A DNA stretch of 5,075 bases from an uncultured Thiotrichaceae bacterium. Its GTDB lineage: Bacteria; Pseudomonadota; Gammaproteobacteria; Thiotrichales; Thiotrichaceae. This document shows positions 1 to 5,075 of this stretch, piece after piece. Both the position numbers and the translations under genes were made by a program. The notes under the pieces were generated by a model. That model saw only the letters and a list, made by a program, of their open reading frames with translations, ran no database searches and had not been told where the DNA came from. Within the stretch, counting starts at the first letter, position 1, and each line of letters opens with the position of its first letter. The stretch covers positions 1 to 5,075 of the forward strand of contig CALHTA010000303.1 of the NCBI GenBank assembly GCA_938038645.1, read 5' to 3'.

Positions 1-357
1 GCAGCGTTAAACAAGGACTTGGTGACTCGCTTTAAAGATGTGTTAAACGACTACTTTGAAAACGGACAGCAGCAGGAAAACGGTATTCCTAGTGTGGAGT
101 GGATCGCTGAACAGTTGCGCGTTAGTCATCGCCACTTGAGTGACAGTATGAAAGCGGCGACGGGTAAAACGGCAATTGATCAGATCAACCTGTATTTGGT
201 CGAGGAAGCAAAGCACCTTTTGTTAGCGCCGAATGCCTCGGTCTCTCAGACGGCTTATCATCTGGGCTTTGAGTATCCGCAGTATTTTTCACGTTTGTTC
301 AAAAAGAAGACAGGTGTGAGTCCAAAAGACTATATTCAGTCGGCATCGGTTCATTAG
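1..357 (+). CDS. AraC-family transcriptional regulator, C-terminal DNA-binding domain (5' end cut by window)
   Basis: The reading frame is open from the first base, so the gene starts upstream and only its last 118 residues are visible. They form a complete AraC/XylS-type DNA-binding domain with two helix-turn-helix units. The first is at about visible residues 29-57 (IPSVEWIAEQLRVSHRHLSD). The second is at about 79-104 and carries the family signature A-x-x-x-GF-x-x-x-x-YFSR-x-FKK-x-TG-x-SP-x-x-Y. The sensor domain lies outside the window, so the ligand is unknown. A TTG or GTG at 19-24 could be read as a start, but the domain's normal N-terminal helix continues upstream and no Shine-Dalgarno site precedes it. 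The gene converges on the SnoaL-like gene, and the two stop codons overlap by four bases. Family assignment is secure; the target genes are not known. Confidence 0.9.
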   Translation, partial: AALNKDLVTRFKDVLNDYFENGQQQENGIPSVEWIAEQLRVSHRHLSDSMKAATGKTAIDQINLYLVEEAKHLLLAPNASVSQTAYHLGFEYPQYFSRLFKKKTGVSPKDYIQSASVH

Positions 358-749
358 TCTAGCCCCTCGTATTTATTCCCCGCCGTCTCACGAATCGGAT
401 GCGTGTCATAGATCAGGTCTAAATGCTTTACCTTGTTGCTGGCAGGGTCGAAGGTAAATAGATCCATGACTTTAAAGGAAATCAGTGTGCCATCCCGAAC
501 TGTCCAGTCATATTGAAAATAAGCTGTGGCATGGTTTTGTTCAGTGGTACTGACAAAAATATCAATGGGAGTGATGACATTAAGGCTTGAAGCCTCACCT
601 AACCGATCGAAAAAGGCTGAAGCCTCCATATCACCTAAAAAGGGTGAAGTTACGTGGCCATCAGGTGCGAACAGGCTTTTGATAGTGACGTAATCACTAT
701 CACCCAGTGCCTTCATGTAGGTGTTAAGTACAACAATATAAGGGTTCAT
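354..749 (-). CDS. SnoaL-like / NTF2-like small protein
   Basis: This 131-residue protein has the size and pattern of the nuclear transport factor 2-like (SnoaL) fold. An N-terminal helix (about residues 3-17, ending YMKALGDSDY) is followed by an LFAPDGHVTSPFLG turn. A second helix (about 42-50, ASAFFDRL) and a run of alternating beta strands follow, ending VKHLDLIYDTHPIRE. Members are small alpha+beta barrels acting as isomerases, cyclases, dehydratases or ligand-binding proteins; function cannot be assigned from the fold. The frame is open to 824, but that longer start would overlap the thioesterase gene. The ATG at 749 is preferred because an AGAGG Shine-Dalgarno site sits 5 bases upstream and the NTF2 fold begins there. 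It lies 44 bases downstream of the thioesterase stop on the same strand, so the two may be co-transcribed. Confidence 0.82.
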   Translation of the reverse strand: MNPYIVVLNTYMKALGDSDYVTIKSLFAPDGHVTSPFLGDMEASAFFDRLGEASSLNVITPIDIFVSTTEQNHATAYFQYDWTVRDGTLISFKVMDLFTFDPASNKVKHLDLIYDTHPIRETAGNKYEGLD

Positions 750-754
750 CGATA

Positions 755-759
755 CCTCT
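755..759 (-). promoter_or_regulatory. Ribosome binding site that fixes the SnoaL-like start
   Basis: On the minus strand AGAGG lies 5 bases upstream of the ATG at 749. This is the best Shine-Dalgarno match near the gene and argues for the shorter, 131-residue product over the 156-residue reading from 824. Confidence 0.6.
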
Positions 760-772
760 GAATGTGTGACTC

Positions 773-796
773 TAGTTATATCAATCAATATAACTA
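773..796. repeat. Perfect 24-bp palindrome (9-bp arms, 6-base centre), candidate operator
   Basis: The arms TAGTTATAT (773-781) and ATATAACTA (788-796) are exact reverse complements around the centre CAATCA. The element covers the thioesterase stop codon (794-796) and ends 23 bases before the SnoaL-like start. The spacing and symmetry fit a dimeric helix-turn-helix repressor site. As an RNA hairpin it would be AT-rich and weak. On the minus strand no T-run follows it, so it is a poor terminator for the thioesterase. On the + strand it is followed by CATTTTTAATTTT, so it might weakly stop transcription running through from the AraC gene. The symmetry is certain; the role is inferred. Confidence 0.55.
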
Positions 797-1258
797 CATT
801 TTTAATTTTGTGACCATCGTGCAATTGAGTGAGGCCTCAGAATTGGCGCCAATATTAACTTTGAGCTTAATTCTGGAGACCTGATTTTCCCTCAAGGCTT
901 CAAGGAACTCATCTACTTCGATCTGACTTACATCAACTGAGCAAGCTATTGAGCTGGTAATCGGTTTTTTATACACAATTTCGGCTTTACCTATTACAAC
1001 ATCAGCAGCAAGCTGTGATTCATTCATTAAATGGGTTGTGAAAGCCCAAGCAGTCAGAACACCCACGGAGTAAATACTCCCAGCAAAAGCAGTGCTGTGA
1101 ATATTAACGTTTGGTTCGAGCGGCGCCGTCGTTTTGATTGAAATACTTTCACTATCTAAGGGCGATAAGTGTTGGATATGAAATTCAAGCGTTCGGCTGA
1201 GGGGGATAGAATTGTGAATAGCTTTTTCAAGCGCATGTGCTTTATCAATAATCGCCAT
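794..1258 (-). CDS. YiiD C-terminal-type thioesterase, hot-dog fold
   Basis: The 154-residue protein matches the stand-alone YiiD_C putative thioesterase family in length and layout. An N-terminal helix region (1-20) precedes strands carrying the signature PNVNIHSTAFAGSIYSVGVL (about 49-68). Here N52, H54, T56 and the FAG turn start the central hot-dog helix. The strand ADVVIGKAEIVYKKPI (about 85-100) and two further strands complete the half-barrel. The family is expected to hydrolyse acyl-CoA or acyl-carrier thioesters, but physiological substrates are largely undefined. No signal peptide is seen, so it is probably cytoplasmic. An in-frame TAA at 1268-1270 lies just upstream of the ATG at 1258, which fixes the N-terminus. 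The SD is weak (CAGGT, 11 bases upstream). It sits between the GlxA-type regulator (74-base gap) and the SnoaL-like gene, all on the minus strand, suggesting a possible three-gene transcript. A link to the oxygenase pathway is possible but unproven. Confidence 0.82.
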   Translation of the reverse strand: MAIIDKAHALEKAIHNSIPLSRTLEFHIQHLSPLDSESISIKTTAPLEPNVNIHSTAFAGSIYSVGVLTAWAFTTHLMNESQLAADVVIGKAEIVYKKPITSSIACSVDVSQIEVDEFLEALRENQVSRIKLKVNIGANSEASLNCTMVTKLKM

Positions 1259-1277
1259 TGAGTCAATTTACCTGAAA

Positions 1278-1306
1278 GTTATTATTTTTTACAACCTTTC
1301 TATCAA
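1278..1306 (-). promoter_or_regulatory. Possible sigma-70 promoter for the thioesterase gene
   Basis: On the minus strand TTGATA (1301-1306) is followed after 17 bases by AATAAC (1278-1283). The -35 box matches five of six consensus bases and the -10 box four. The predicted start of transcription would fall near 1271, giving a very short leader that begins at the weak ribosome site. If real, the thioesterase and SnoaL-like genes could be expressed apart from the upstream regulator. This is a consensus match only. Confidence 0.25.
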
Positions 1307-1332
1307 CGGATTCTATGATTACTTCCAATTAC

Positions 1333-2346
1333 TCATATTTCGCTATTCTTCCCAGCTAAATAACCTGGAAATGATCGATACTGAAAAGGTACTCTTCCTT
1401 TGTAACGGTCATAACTCGGCGCCAGTTTGAATAACGCTTTATAAGCGCGGCTAAATTGTTCGACATTGCGAAAACCACTGGCACCAGCAATTTCCATGAC
1501 TGACATCTCAGTCTGAGTCAACAAAGACCGTGCTCGATTCAATCGCAGATTAATATAATAGCGCACTGGCGTAACGCCAGTATGTTTGCGAAACATCCGT
1601 TCCAACTGACGCTGAGACAATCGAGAATAAACGGCGATTTCATCGATATTCAACGTTTCTTCCAGATTGCGCTCCATCAGTACAATTGCCTCACGCAATT
1701 GCTCCGGAATCCCGTAACCTACCGGCTCATGGTATCGTGAATGTTGGTTCTCTTCCCCATGACGCAATCGATCCTGAAAAATGTACTGCGCAATGGCATT
1801 GCTAAGGTCAATACCTTGCTGCCGGCTAATAATCTCCAATGCCAGATCCACTGCCGCAACGCCACCACAGCAACTCAGGCGACGTTGGTCAATCGTAAAC
1901 AAACTTTGCTTCAGTTTTACCAATGGGAACAACTCACTAAAAGAATCCTGATGTTCATAATGTACTGTGGCCTCATAACCGTTTAACACACCACAAAAAG
2001 CAAGAATAAATGCCCCAGTATCAATACCCACTAACGCGGTGTTTTGTCGTGCTAACTGGCGCACCCACTGTTTCAAGCTGCGTTGTTCAAATTTTTCCGG
2101 CGTCCAGCTGGCATTCACCACTAGAAAATCAAGCGGTTCTTTACAGTCAGTATATTTCGATGCATCCGCCACCAATAAACCATTACTGGCACGAACATGA
2201 CCACCATCGGGAGAAAGGAATACCCACTCATACAAGTTGTCACCGCGCAGATAATTCGCCGCCCGAAAAGGATCAATAAAAGCCTGTGATGCCAGACTAT
2301 TAAACGCAGGTAACAACAACATACCAATCCGAATAACCGGTGTCAT
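1333..2346 (-). CDS. GlxA-family transcriptional regulator (DJ-1/PfpI domain + AraC DNA-binding domain)
   Basis: This 337-residue protein has the full length and two-domain layout of GlxA-type regulators, which include GbdR and CdhR of Pseudomonas, activators of glycine betaine and carnitine catabolism. Residues 4 to about 190 form the DJ-1/PfpI sensor domain, with the family motif GIDTGAFILAFCGVLNG (107-123), the ATVHYEH segment (126-132) and the CCGGVAAVDLAL motif (159-170). The catalytic cysteine of true PfpI enzymes is not at the elbow, where IDTGAF is found, so the domain should bind a ligand rather than cleave. Residues about 217-315 are the AraC domain, with helix-turn-helix units near 233-255 and 282-306 (EIAGASGFRNVEQFSRAYK). 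An in-frame TGA at 2356-2358 lies four codons upstream of the ATG, so the N-terminus is secure; the SD (GAG) is weak. It is divergent from the oxygenase operon across 126 bases, the usual place for a pathway-specific activator. The ligand is inferred to be an amine metabolite, not shown. Confidence 0.93.
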   Translation of the reverse strand: MTPVIRIGMLLLPAFNSLASQAFIDPFRAANYLRGDNLYEWVFLSPDGGHVRASNGLLVADASKYTDCKEPLDFLVVNASWTPEKFEQRSLKQWVRQLARQNTALVGIDTGAFILAFCGVLNGYEATVHYEHQDSFSELFPLVKLKQSLFTIDQRRLSCCGGVAAVDLALEIISRQQGIDLSNAIAQYIFQDRLRHGEENQHSRYHEPVGYGIPEQLREAIVLMERNLEETLNIDEIAVYSRLSQRQLERMFRKHTGVTPVRYYINLRLNRARSLLTQTEMSVMEIAGASGFRNVEQFSRAYKALFKLAPSYDRYKGRVPFQYRSFPGYLAGKNSEI

Positions 2347-2383
2347 ATTTTGTTCTCATTCGCATAAAAATCAAAAATATGAC
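2342..2383. repeat. 10-bp inverted repeat spanning the regulator's start codon
   Basis: GTCATATTTT (2342-2351) and AAAATATGAC (2374-2383) are exact reverse complements separated by 22 bases. The left arm contains the ATG of the GlxA-type regulator (2344-2346). The arm centres are 32 bases apart, about three helical turns, so two protein units could bind the same DNA face. Alternatively, if transcription starts upstream of 2383 on the minus strand, the arms could pair in the mRNA and hide the start codon. Either would fit autoregulation. The repeat is certain, the function is inferred. Confidence 0.5.
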
Positions 2384-2472
2384 GAAAAAGATCATGTGTC
2401 CAGAACTTACCAGCGCTAAGATCTAAAGACAGCAAGATACCAGTGTGCTGATACATAATAAGGAGAAGCAGG
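2347..2472. promoter_or_regulatory. Divergent control region between regulator and oxygenase operon
   Basis: These 126 bases must hold the promoters for both the leftward regulator and the rightward operon. The left third is AT-rich and carries the inverted repeat described separately. The right end has a strong Shine-Dalgarno site, AAGGAG (2460-2465), 7 bases before the oxygenase ATG. No good sigma-70 -35/-10 pair is seen on the + strand. The TATAAT-like CATAAT at 2454-2459 is too close to the ribosome site to serve as a -10. The lack of a strong core promoter fits an operon that depends on an activator, probably the GlxA-type protein. Confidence 0.55.
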
Positions 2473-3618
2473 ATGACTACCATTTTATCTGCTGAGGAAC
2501 TGGCAACCATTGAGGCAGGCTACGATCCTATCGCTAGCCGCTCATGGTCGATCAACGCTCGTTGCTATATCGACCCTAAGTTTCAGGATATCGAACGCGA
2601 GCAGATTTTCCATAGATCATGGCAGTTCCTGTGCCATGAAGAGAAACTACGCGAGGATGGTAGCTATATTGCCGCTGACATCGAAGGTCAGAGCATCGTT
2701 GCTACCCGTGATACCACTGGCAAATTACGTGCCTTTTACAATGTCTGCAAACATCGCGGCCATGAACTCGTTAAAGGCGAGGGCAAGCTGAACAGGATCA
2801 CCTGCCCCTATCATGCTTGGACGTATGAACTGAATGGCTCACTCAAAGCGGCACGTCACTCCGAAAAAATCGAGAATTTCAATAAAAGCGAAATTTGCCT
2901 CGACCAAGTACAAATCGAAACCTTCTGTCACTTGGTATTTATCAACCTCGACCCAAATGCCACACCACTTGCTGAGCAATCCGGCGATCTGGCAAAAGAG
3001 GTGATGAGCTACGCACCCGACTTAGGCCAGCTGACATTCGCGCATCGCTTGACCTATAAGATCAATGCCAACTGGAAATCGGTCGTTGATAACTTTCTTG
3101 AGTGTTATCACTGTCCCGTCGCACACAAGGACTTTGTGAGCCTCGTCGAAATGGACACCTACAAAGTAAAAACCCACGGTATCTATTCCAGTCATATGGC
3201 AAAAGCTGGCCAAACTAATAACAATGCCTACTCAATAGATGATGCTATCTGCACCGATCATGCCGTGTGGTTTCTATGGCCGAACATGACGCTAATGCGC
3301 TATCCGGGACGAGGTAATTTTATGGTGTGGCGCTTCTACCCAGCAGGGCCAGAAGAGACTTATGAGGTATTTGATTTCTTCTTCGAAACTGCTGAACCCA
3401 ATGAAGCCGAGATTGAAGCACTGAAATTTATTGATGATGTGTTGCAGCCTGAGGATATCGGGCTGGTGGAGAGCGTGCAACGTGGCATGCAAACGCCAGC
3501 ATTTCGACAAGGGCGCTACATGGTTGACTCTGAAGAGAGTGGACTGAGTGAACATGCGGTACATCATTTTCATGGACTGGTTTTAGATGCCTACGCCAAG
3601 GCAGTGGAGGAAAATTAA
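2473..3618 (+). CDS. Rieske [2Fe-2S] oxygenase alpha subunit, quaternary-amine (CntA/GbcA/YeaW-like) type
   Basis: This 381-residue protein is a full-length catalytic subunit of a Rieske non-haem iron oxygenase. The Rieske cluster ligands are C92-x-H94 and C111-x2-H114, in the segments NVCKHRGHE and CPYHAWTY. The mononuclear iron site lies in NWKSVVDNFLECYHCPVAH (200-218): H213 and H218 are the ligand histidines, and D328 in QPEDIGLVESVQ is the probable carboxylate ligand. E210 occupies the bridging position, where classical aromatic oxygenases have Asp; Glu there is known from carnitine oxygenase CntA (established knowledge, recalled without alignment). The C-terminal SGLSEHAVHHFH also resembles CntA/YeaW. 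Expected chemistry is O2- and NAD(P)H-dependent N-demethylation or C-N cleavage of a quaternary or N-methylated amine in the cytoplasm. It needs a separate reductase, not seen here. A strong SD (AAGGAG, 7-base spacing) supports the start. It heads an operon with two dehydrogenases and is divergent from a GlxA-type regulator. Exact substrate is unknown; an aromatic substrate is less likely. Confidence 0.9.
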   Translation: MTTILSAEELATIEAGYDPIASRSWSINARCYIDPKFQDIEREQIFHRSWQFLCHEEKLREDGSYIAADIEGQSIVATRDTTGKLRAFYNVCKHRGHELVKGEGKLNRITCPYHAWTYELNGSLKAARHSEKIENFNKSEICLDQVQIETFCHLVFINLDPNATPLAEQSGDLAKEVMSYAPDLGQLTFAHRLTYKINANWKSVVDNFLECYHCPVAHKDFVSLVEMDTYKVKTHGIYSSHMAKAGQTNNNAYSIDDAICTDHAVWFLWPNMTLMRYPGRGNFMVWRFYPAGPEETYEVFDFFFETAEPNEAEIEALKFIDDVLQPEDIGLVESVQRGMQTPAFRQGRYMVDSEESGLSEHAVHHFHGLVLDAYAKAVEEN

Positions 3619-4388
3619 TGAACGCAACACCTAGAGATTATCTCAAAGACCGCGTAGCGGTAATAACTGGCGGCTGTGGCGGCATTGGCCGCGCCATCTG
3701 TGAACGTTTCGCGGCGGAAGGTGCCATTGTTTATAGCACAGATCAGCATATCCATGACCCTTTGCCCAACGGTGTCATTTATCAAAACCACGACGTCACC
3801 CAGGAAGATAGCGCCAAATTCCTTATGCAGCGTGTACAAGATGAGCAGGGCAAACTGGATATTCTGGTTAACGCTGCGGGTATAGAAATTGAAGAAACCA
3901 TCGAAGACACCTCGCTGGAACAATGGAATAAGATGTTTGCGGTCAATGTCACCGGCACTTTCCTCACTTCAAAATACGCCCTGCCCCTACTGCGTAAATC
4001 GGAAGGTGCGTCGGTTATTAACTTTGGCTCTTATGATGGGTTTATTGCTGATCCGCAACTGGCCGCTTACTGCGCAAGCAAGGGCGCAGTGCATGCGTTG
4101 ACCAAAGCAATGGCCTGTGACCATGGACCAGAAGGGATTCGGGTTAATGCGGTGTGTCCAGGCTATGTTGATACACCGATGTTACAGAGTTTTTTTGGCA
4201 GCTCAGGTGATATTGAGACATTGCAGCAAGCCGTGCGCGACGTCCATCCAATGCGAAATTACGGTCAGCCAGAAGATATTGCCAATCTCGTGAATTGGCT
4301 AGCGGGTGATGAGGCACGGTATGCGTCGGGGCAGCTATGGGTGATCGACGGTGGATTGTCGGCGCAAGTCCAGCAGATGAAATTATAA
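3618..4388 (+). CDS. Short-chain dehydrogenase/reductase (SDR), classical type, NAD-like
   Basis: This 256-residue protein is a complete classical SDR. The nucleotide-binding glycine motif TGGCGGIG is at 17-24 and NAAG at 85-88. The catalytic tetrad is N110, S138, Y151 and K155 (YCASK). The PG motif is at 181-182, and the C-terminal end of the fold reads GQLWVIDGG. Asp42 at the end of the second beta strand (VYSTDQ) suggests NAD(H) rather than NADP(H). It probably oxidises an alcohol, or reduces a carbonyl, produced by the oxygenase step. Its ATG overlaps the oxygenase TAA by one base (TAATG), with GGAGG 7 bases before the start (3606-3610), a sign of translational coupling. The dehydrogenase starting at 4401 is a relative that shares the unusual (I/V)-x-IE-x-TI stretch after NAG. 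A cis-diol dehydrogenase role cannot be excluded; substrate is unknown. Confidence 0.92.
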   Translation: MNATPRDYLKDRVAVITGGCGGIGRAICERFAAEGAIVYSTDQHIHDPLPNGVIYQNHDVTQEDSAKFLMQRVQDEQGKLDILVNAAGIEIEETIEDTSLEQWNKMFAVNVTGTFLTSKYALPLLRKSEGASVINFGSYDGFIADPQLAAYCASKGAVHALTKAMACDHGPEGIRVNAVCPGYVDTPMLQSFFGSSGDIETLQQAVRDVHPMRNYGQPEDIANLVNWLAGDEARYASGQLWVIDGGLSAQVQQMKL

Positions 4389-4400
4389 AGAGTTAGTCTC

Positions 4401-5075
4401 ATGAGCAAATATGATGATGGCGCACCAAACACACGACTAGAAGGCAAAACCGCTTTAGTCACCGGCGGACGACAAGGTATCGGCCGTTCAATCGTCGATA
4501 CATTCGTTAGAGAAGGGGCCAGAGTCATAAGCTGTGGCCGGGGTGAGCGTCCGGATGAATTCCCAGACAATGTGCTTTGGCAACAGACAGATATGAGCCT
4601 TCCTGATGAAGTCGAGGTATTAAAGCAAAGTACGCTGGAGGCATTCACCACGCTGGATATCTTAGTCAATAATGCCGGCGTACAAATCGAAAAAACCATC
4701 CTTGAAACTACAGATAATGACTGGGATACGCTAATGGGTGTGAATGCCAAAGGTGTATTCCTCGCCTGCCGTGCATTTATTCCATCGATGACTACGGGCG
4801 GCTCCATTATTAATATCGGTTCGATATCGGGTCGCACGGCTGATCCGGGATTGGCTCTGTACAACGCCTCCAAGGCATTCGTTCATGGCCTGACTCGTTC
4901 CATTGCGGTGGATCATGGCCCTGCAGTGCGTTGCAACGCGATTTGCCCGGGATGGATTATGACCGGGATGGCAGAGGCTGCATTTGAATTATCCCAAGAT
5001 CCGGCTGCTGCCCAGAAAGATGCGCTGGCACGGCATGCTGCTGGGCGCTTTGGACAACCACAGGATATTGCCAAT
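4401..5075 (+). CDS. Second short-chain dehydrogenase/reductase, NADP-like (3' end cut by window)
   Basis: The frame is open from the ATG to the window edge, giving 225 residues of an expected roughly 255, so about the last 30 are missing. It is a classical SDR: TGGRQGIG (21-28), NNAG (90-93), N115, S141, Y154 and K158 (YNASK), then CPGW (182-185). Instead of an acid after the second strand it has SCGRGER (44-50), and R24 lies in the glycine loop. Together these favour NADP(H), unlike the dehydrogenase before it. It starts 12 bases after that gene's stop, with a weak SD (AAAGAG, 8 bases upstream). The shared region after NAG (VQIEKTILETT) and the TADPGLALYNAS stretch mark it as a paralogue of its neighbour. 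It probably acts in the same pathway on a different intermediate, or in the opposite redox direction; this is inference. Confidence 0.9.
   Translation, partial: MSKYDDGAPNTRLEGKTALVTGGRQGIGRSIVDTFVREGARVISCGRGERPDEFPDNVLWQQTDMSLPDEVEVLKQSTLEAFTTLDILVNNAGVQIEKTILETTDNDWDTLMGVNAKGVFLACRAFIPSMTTGGSIINIGSISGRTADPGLALYNASKAFVHGLTRSIAVDHGPAVRCNAICPGWIMTGMAEAAFELSQDPAAAQKDALARHAAGRFGQPQDIAN

Noticed and set aside
750..824. A 25-residue N-terminal extension of the SnoaL-like protein, starting at 824
   Set aside because: It would overlap the thioesterase coding region, crosses the palindrome, has no good ribosome site, and adds residues that do not belong to the NTF2 fold. The ATG at 749 has AGAGG at good spacing.
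1741..2327. Open frames opposite to or overlapping the GlxA-type regulator
   Set aside because: Their translations are low-complexity or lack any domain pattern, while the minus-strand regulator is a full-length, clearly recognised protein over the same bases.
1333..2346. Reading the DJ-1/PfpI domain as a protease or glyoxalase
   Set aside because: The elbow lacks the catalytic cysteine, and the domain is fused to an AraC DNA-binding domain. That is the regulator architecture.
2300..2365. A 21-codon minus-strand leader ORF overlapping the regulator start in another frame
   Set aside because: No convincing ribosome site precedes it, and the peptide has no recognisable feature. A chance ORF in an AT-rich leader is the simpler explanation.
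2388..2438. Three AAGAT repeats (2388-2392, 2418-2422, 2434-2438) in the divergent region
   Set aside because: Five-base matches with uneven 30- and 16-base spacing are expected by chance. They do not extend into longer repeats.
2473..4388. A classical aromatic dioxygenase with cis-dihydrodiol dehydrogenase
   Set aside because: There is no beta-subunit gene, the bridging residue is Glu, and the C-terminal region resembles the amine oxygenases. It is less likely, though not formally excluded.
4265..4916. Minus-strand open frames across the two SDR genes
   Set aside because: They are antisense to intact catalytic motifs of both SDRs and show no domain pattern or ribosome site.

Overview
The window looks like chromosomal DNA of a free-living gammaproteobacterium, possibly marine. 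This is inferred from moderate GC content, ordinary Shine-Dalgarno sites, tight gene packing and a YiiD-type hot-dog thioesterase, a family best known from Gammaproteobacteria. There is no rRNA, tRNA, CRISPR array or mobile element, and no intergenic stretch exceeds about 130 bases.

Left part (1-1258): the 3' end of an AraC-family regulator on the + strand runs into the window edge. It converges on a minus-strand series: a SnoaL/NTF2-like small protein (354-749), preceded by a YiiD-type thioesterase (794-1258). The AraC and SnoaL stop codons overlap by four bases. A perfect 9+9 bp palindrome (773-796) lies between the thioesterase and SnoaL genes.

Centre (1333-2472): a GlxA-type regulator (inactive DJ-1/PfpI domain plus AraC DNA-binding domain) is transcribed leftwards. 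A 126-bp divergent control region separates it from a rightward catabolic operon. A 10-bp inverted repeat in that region covers the regulator's own start codon.

Right part (2473-5075): a Rieske non-haem iron oxygenase alpha subunit of the carnitine/glycine-betaine type is followed by two related short-chain dehydrogenases. The first starts within the oxygenase stop codon, and the second runs off the right edge. All three read as one operon.

Working model: the GlxA-type protein senses a small metabolite, probably a quaternary or N-methylated amine, and controls the divergent oxygenase operon. The oxygenase removes a methyl group or breaks a C-N bond. The two dehydrogenases, one with NAD-like and one with NADP-like cofactor signatures, then oxidise or reduce the product. 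The electron-transfer reductase the oxygenase needs is not in the window. The substrate cannot be read from the sequence.
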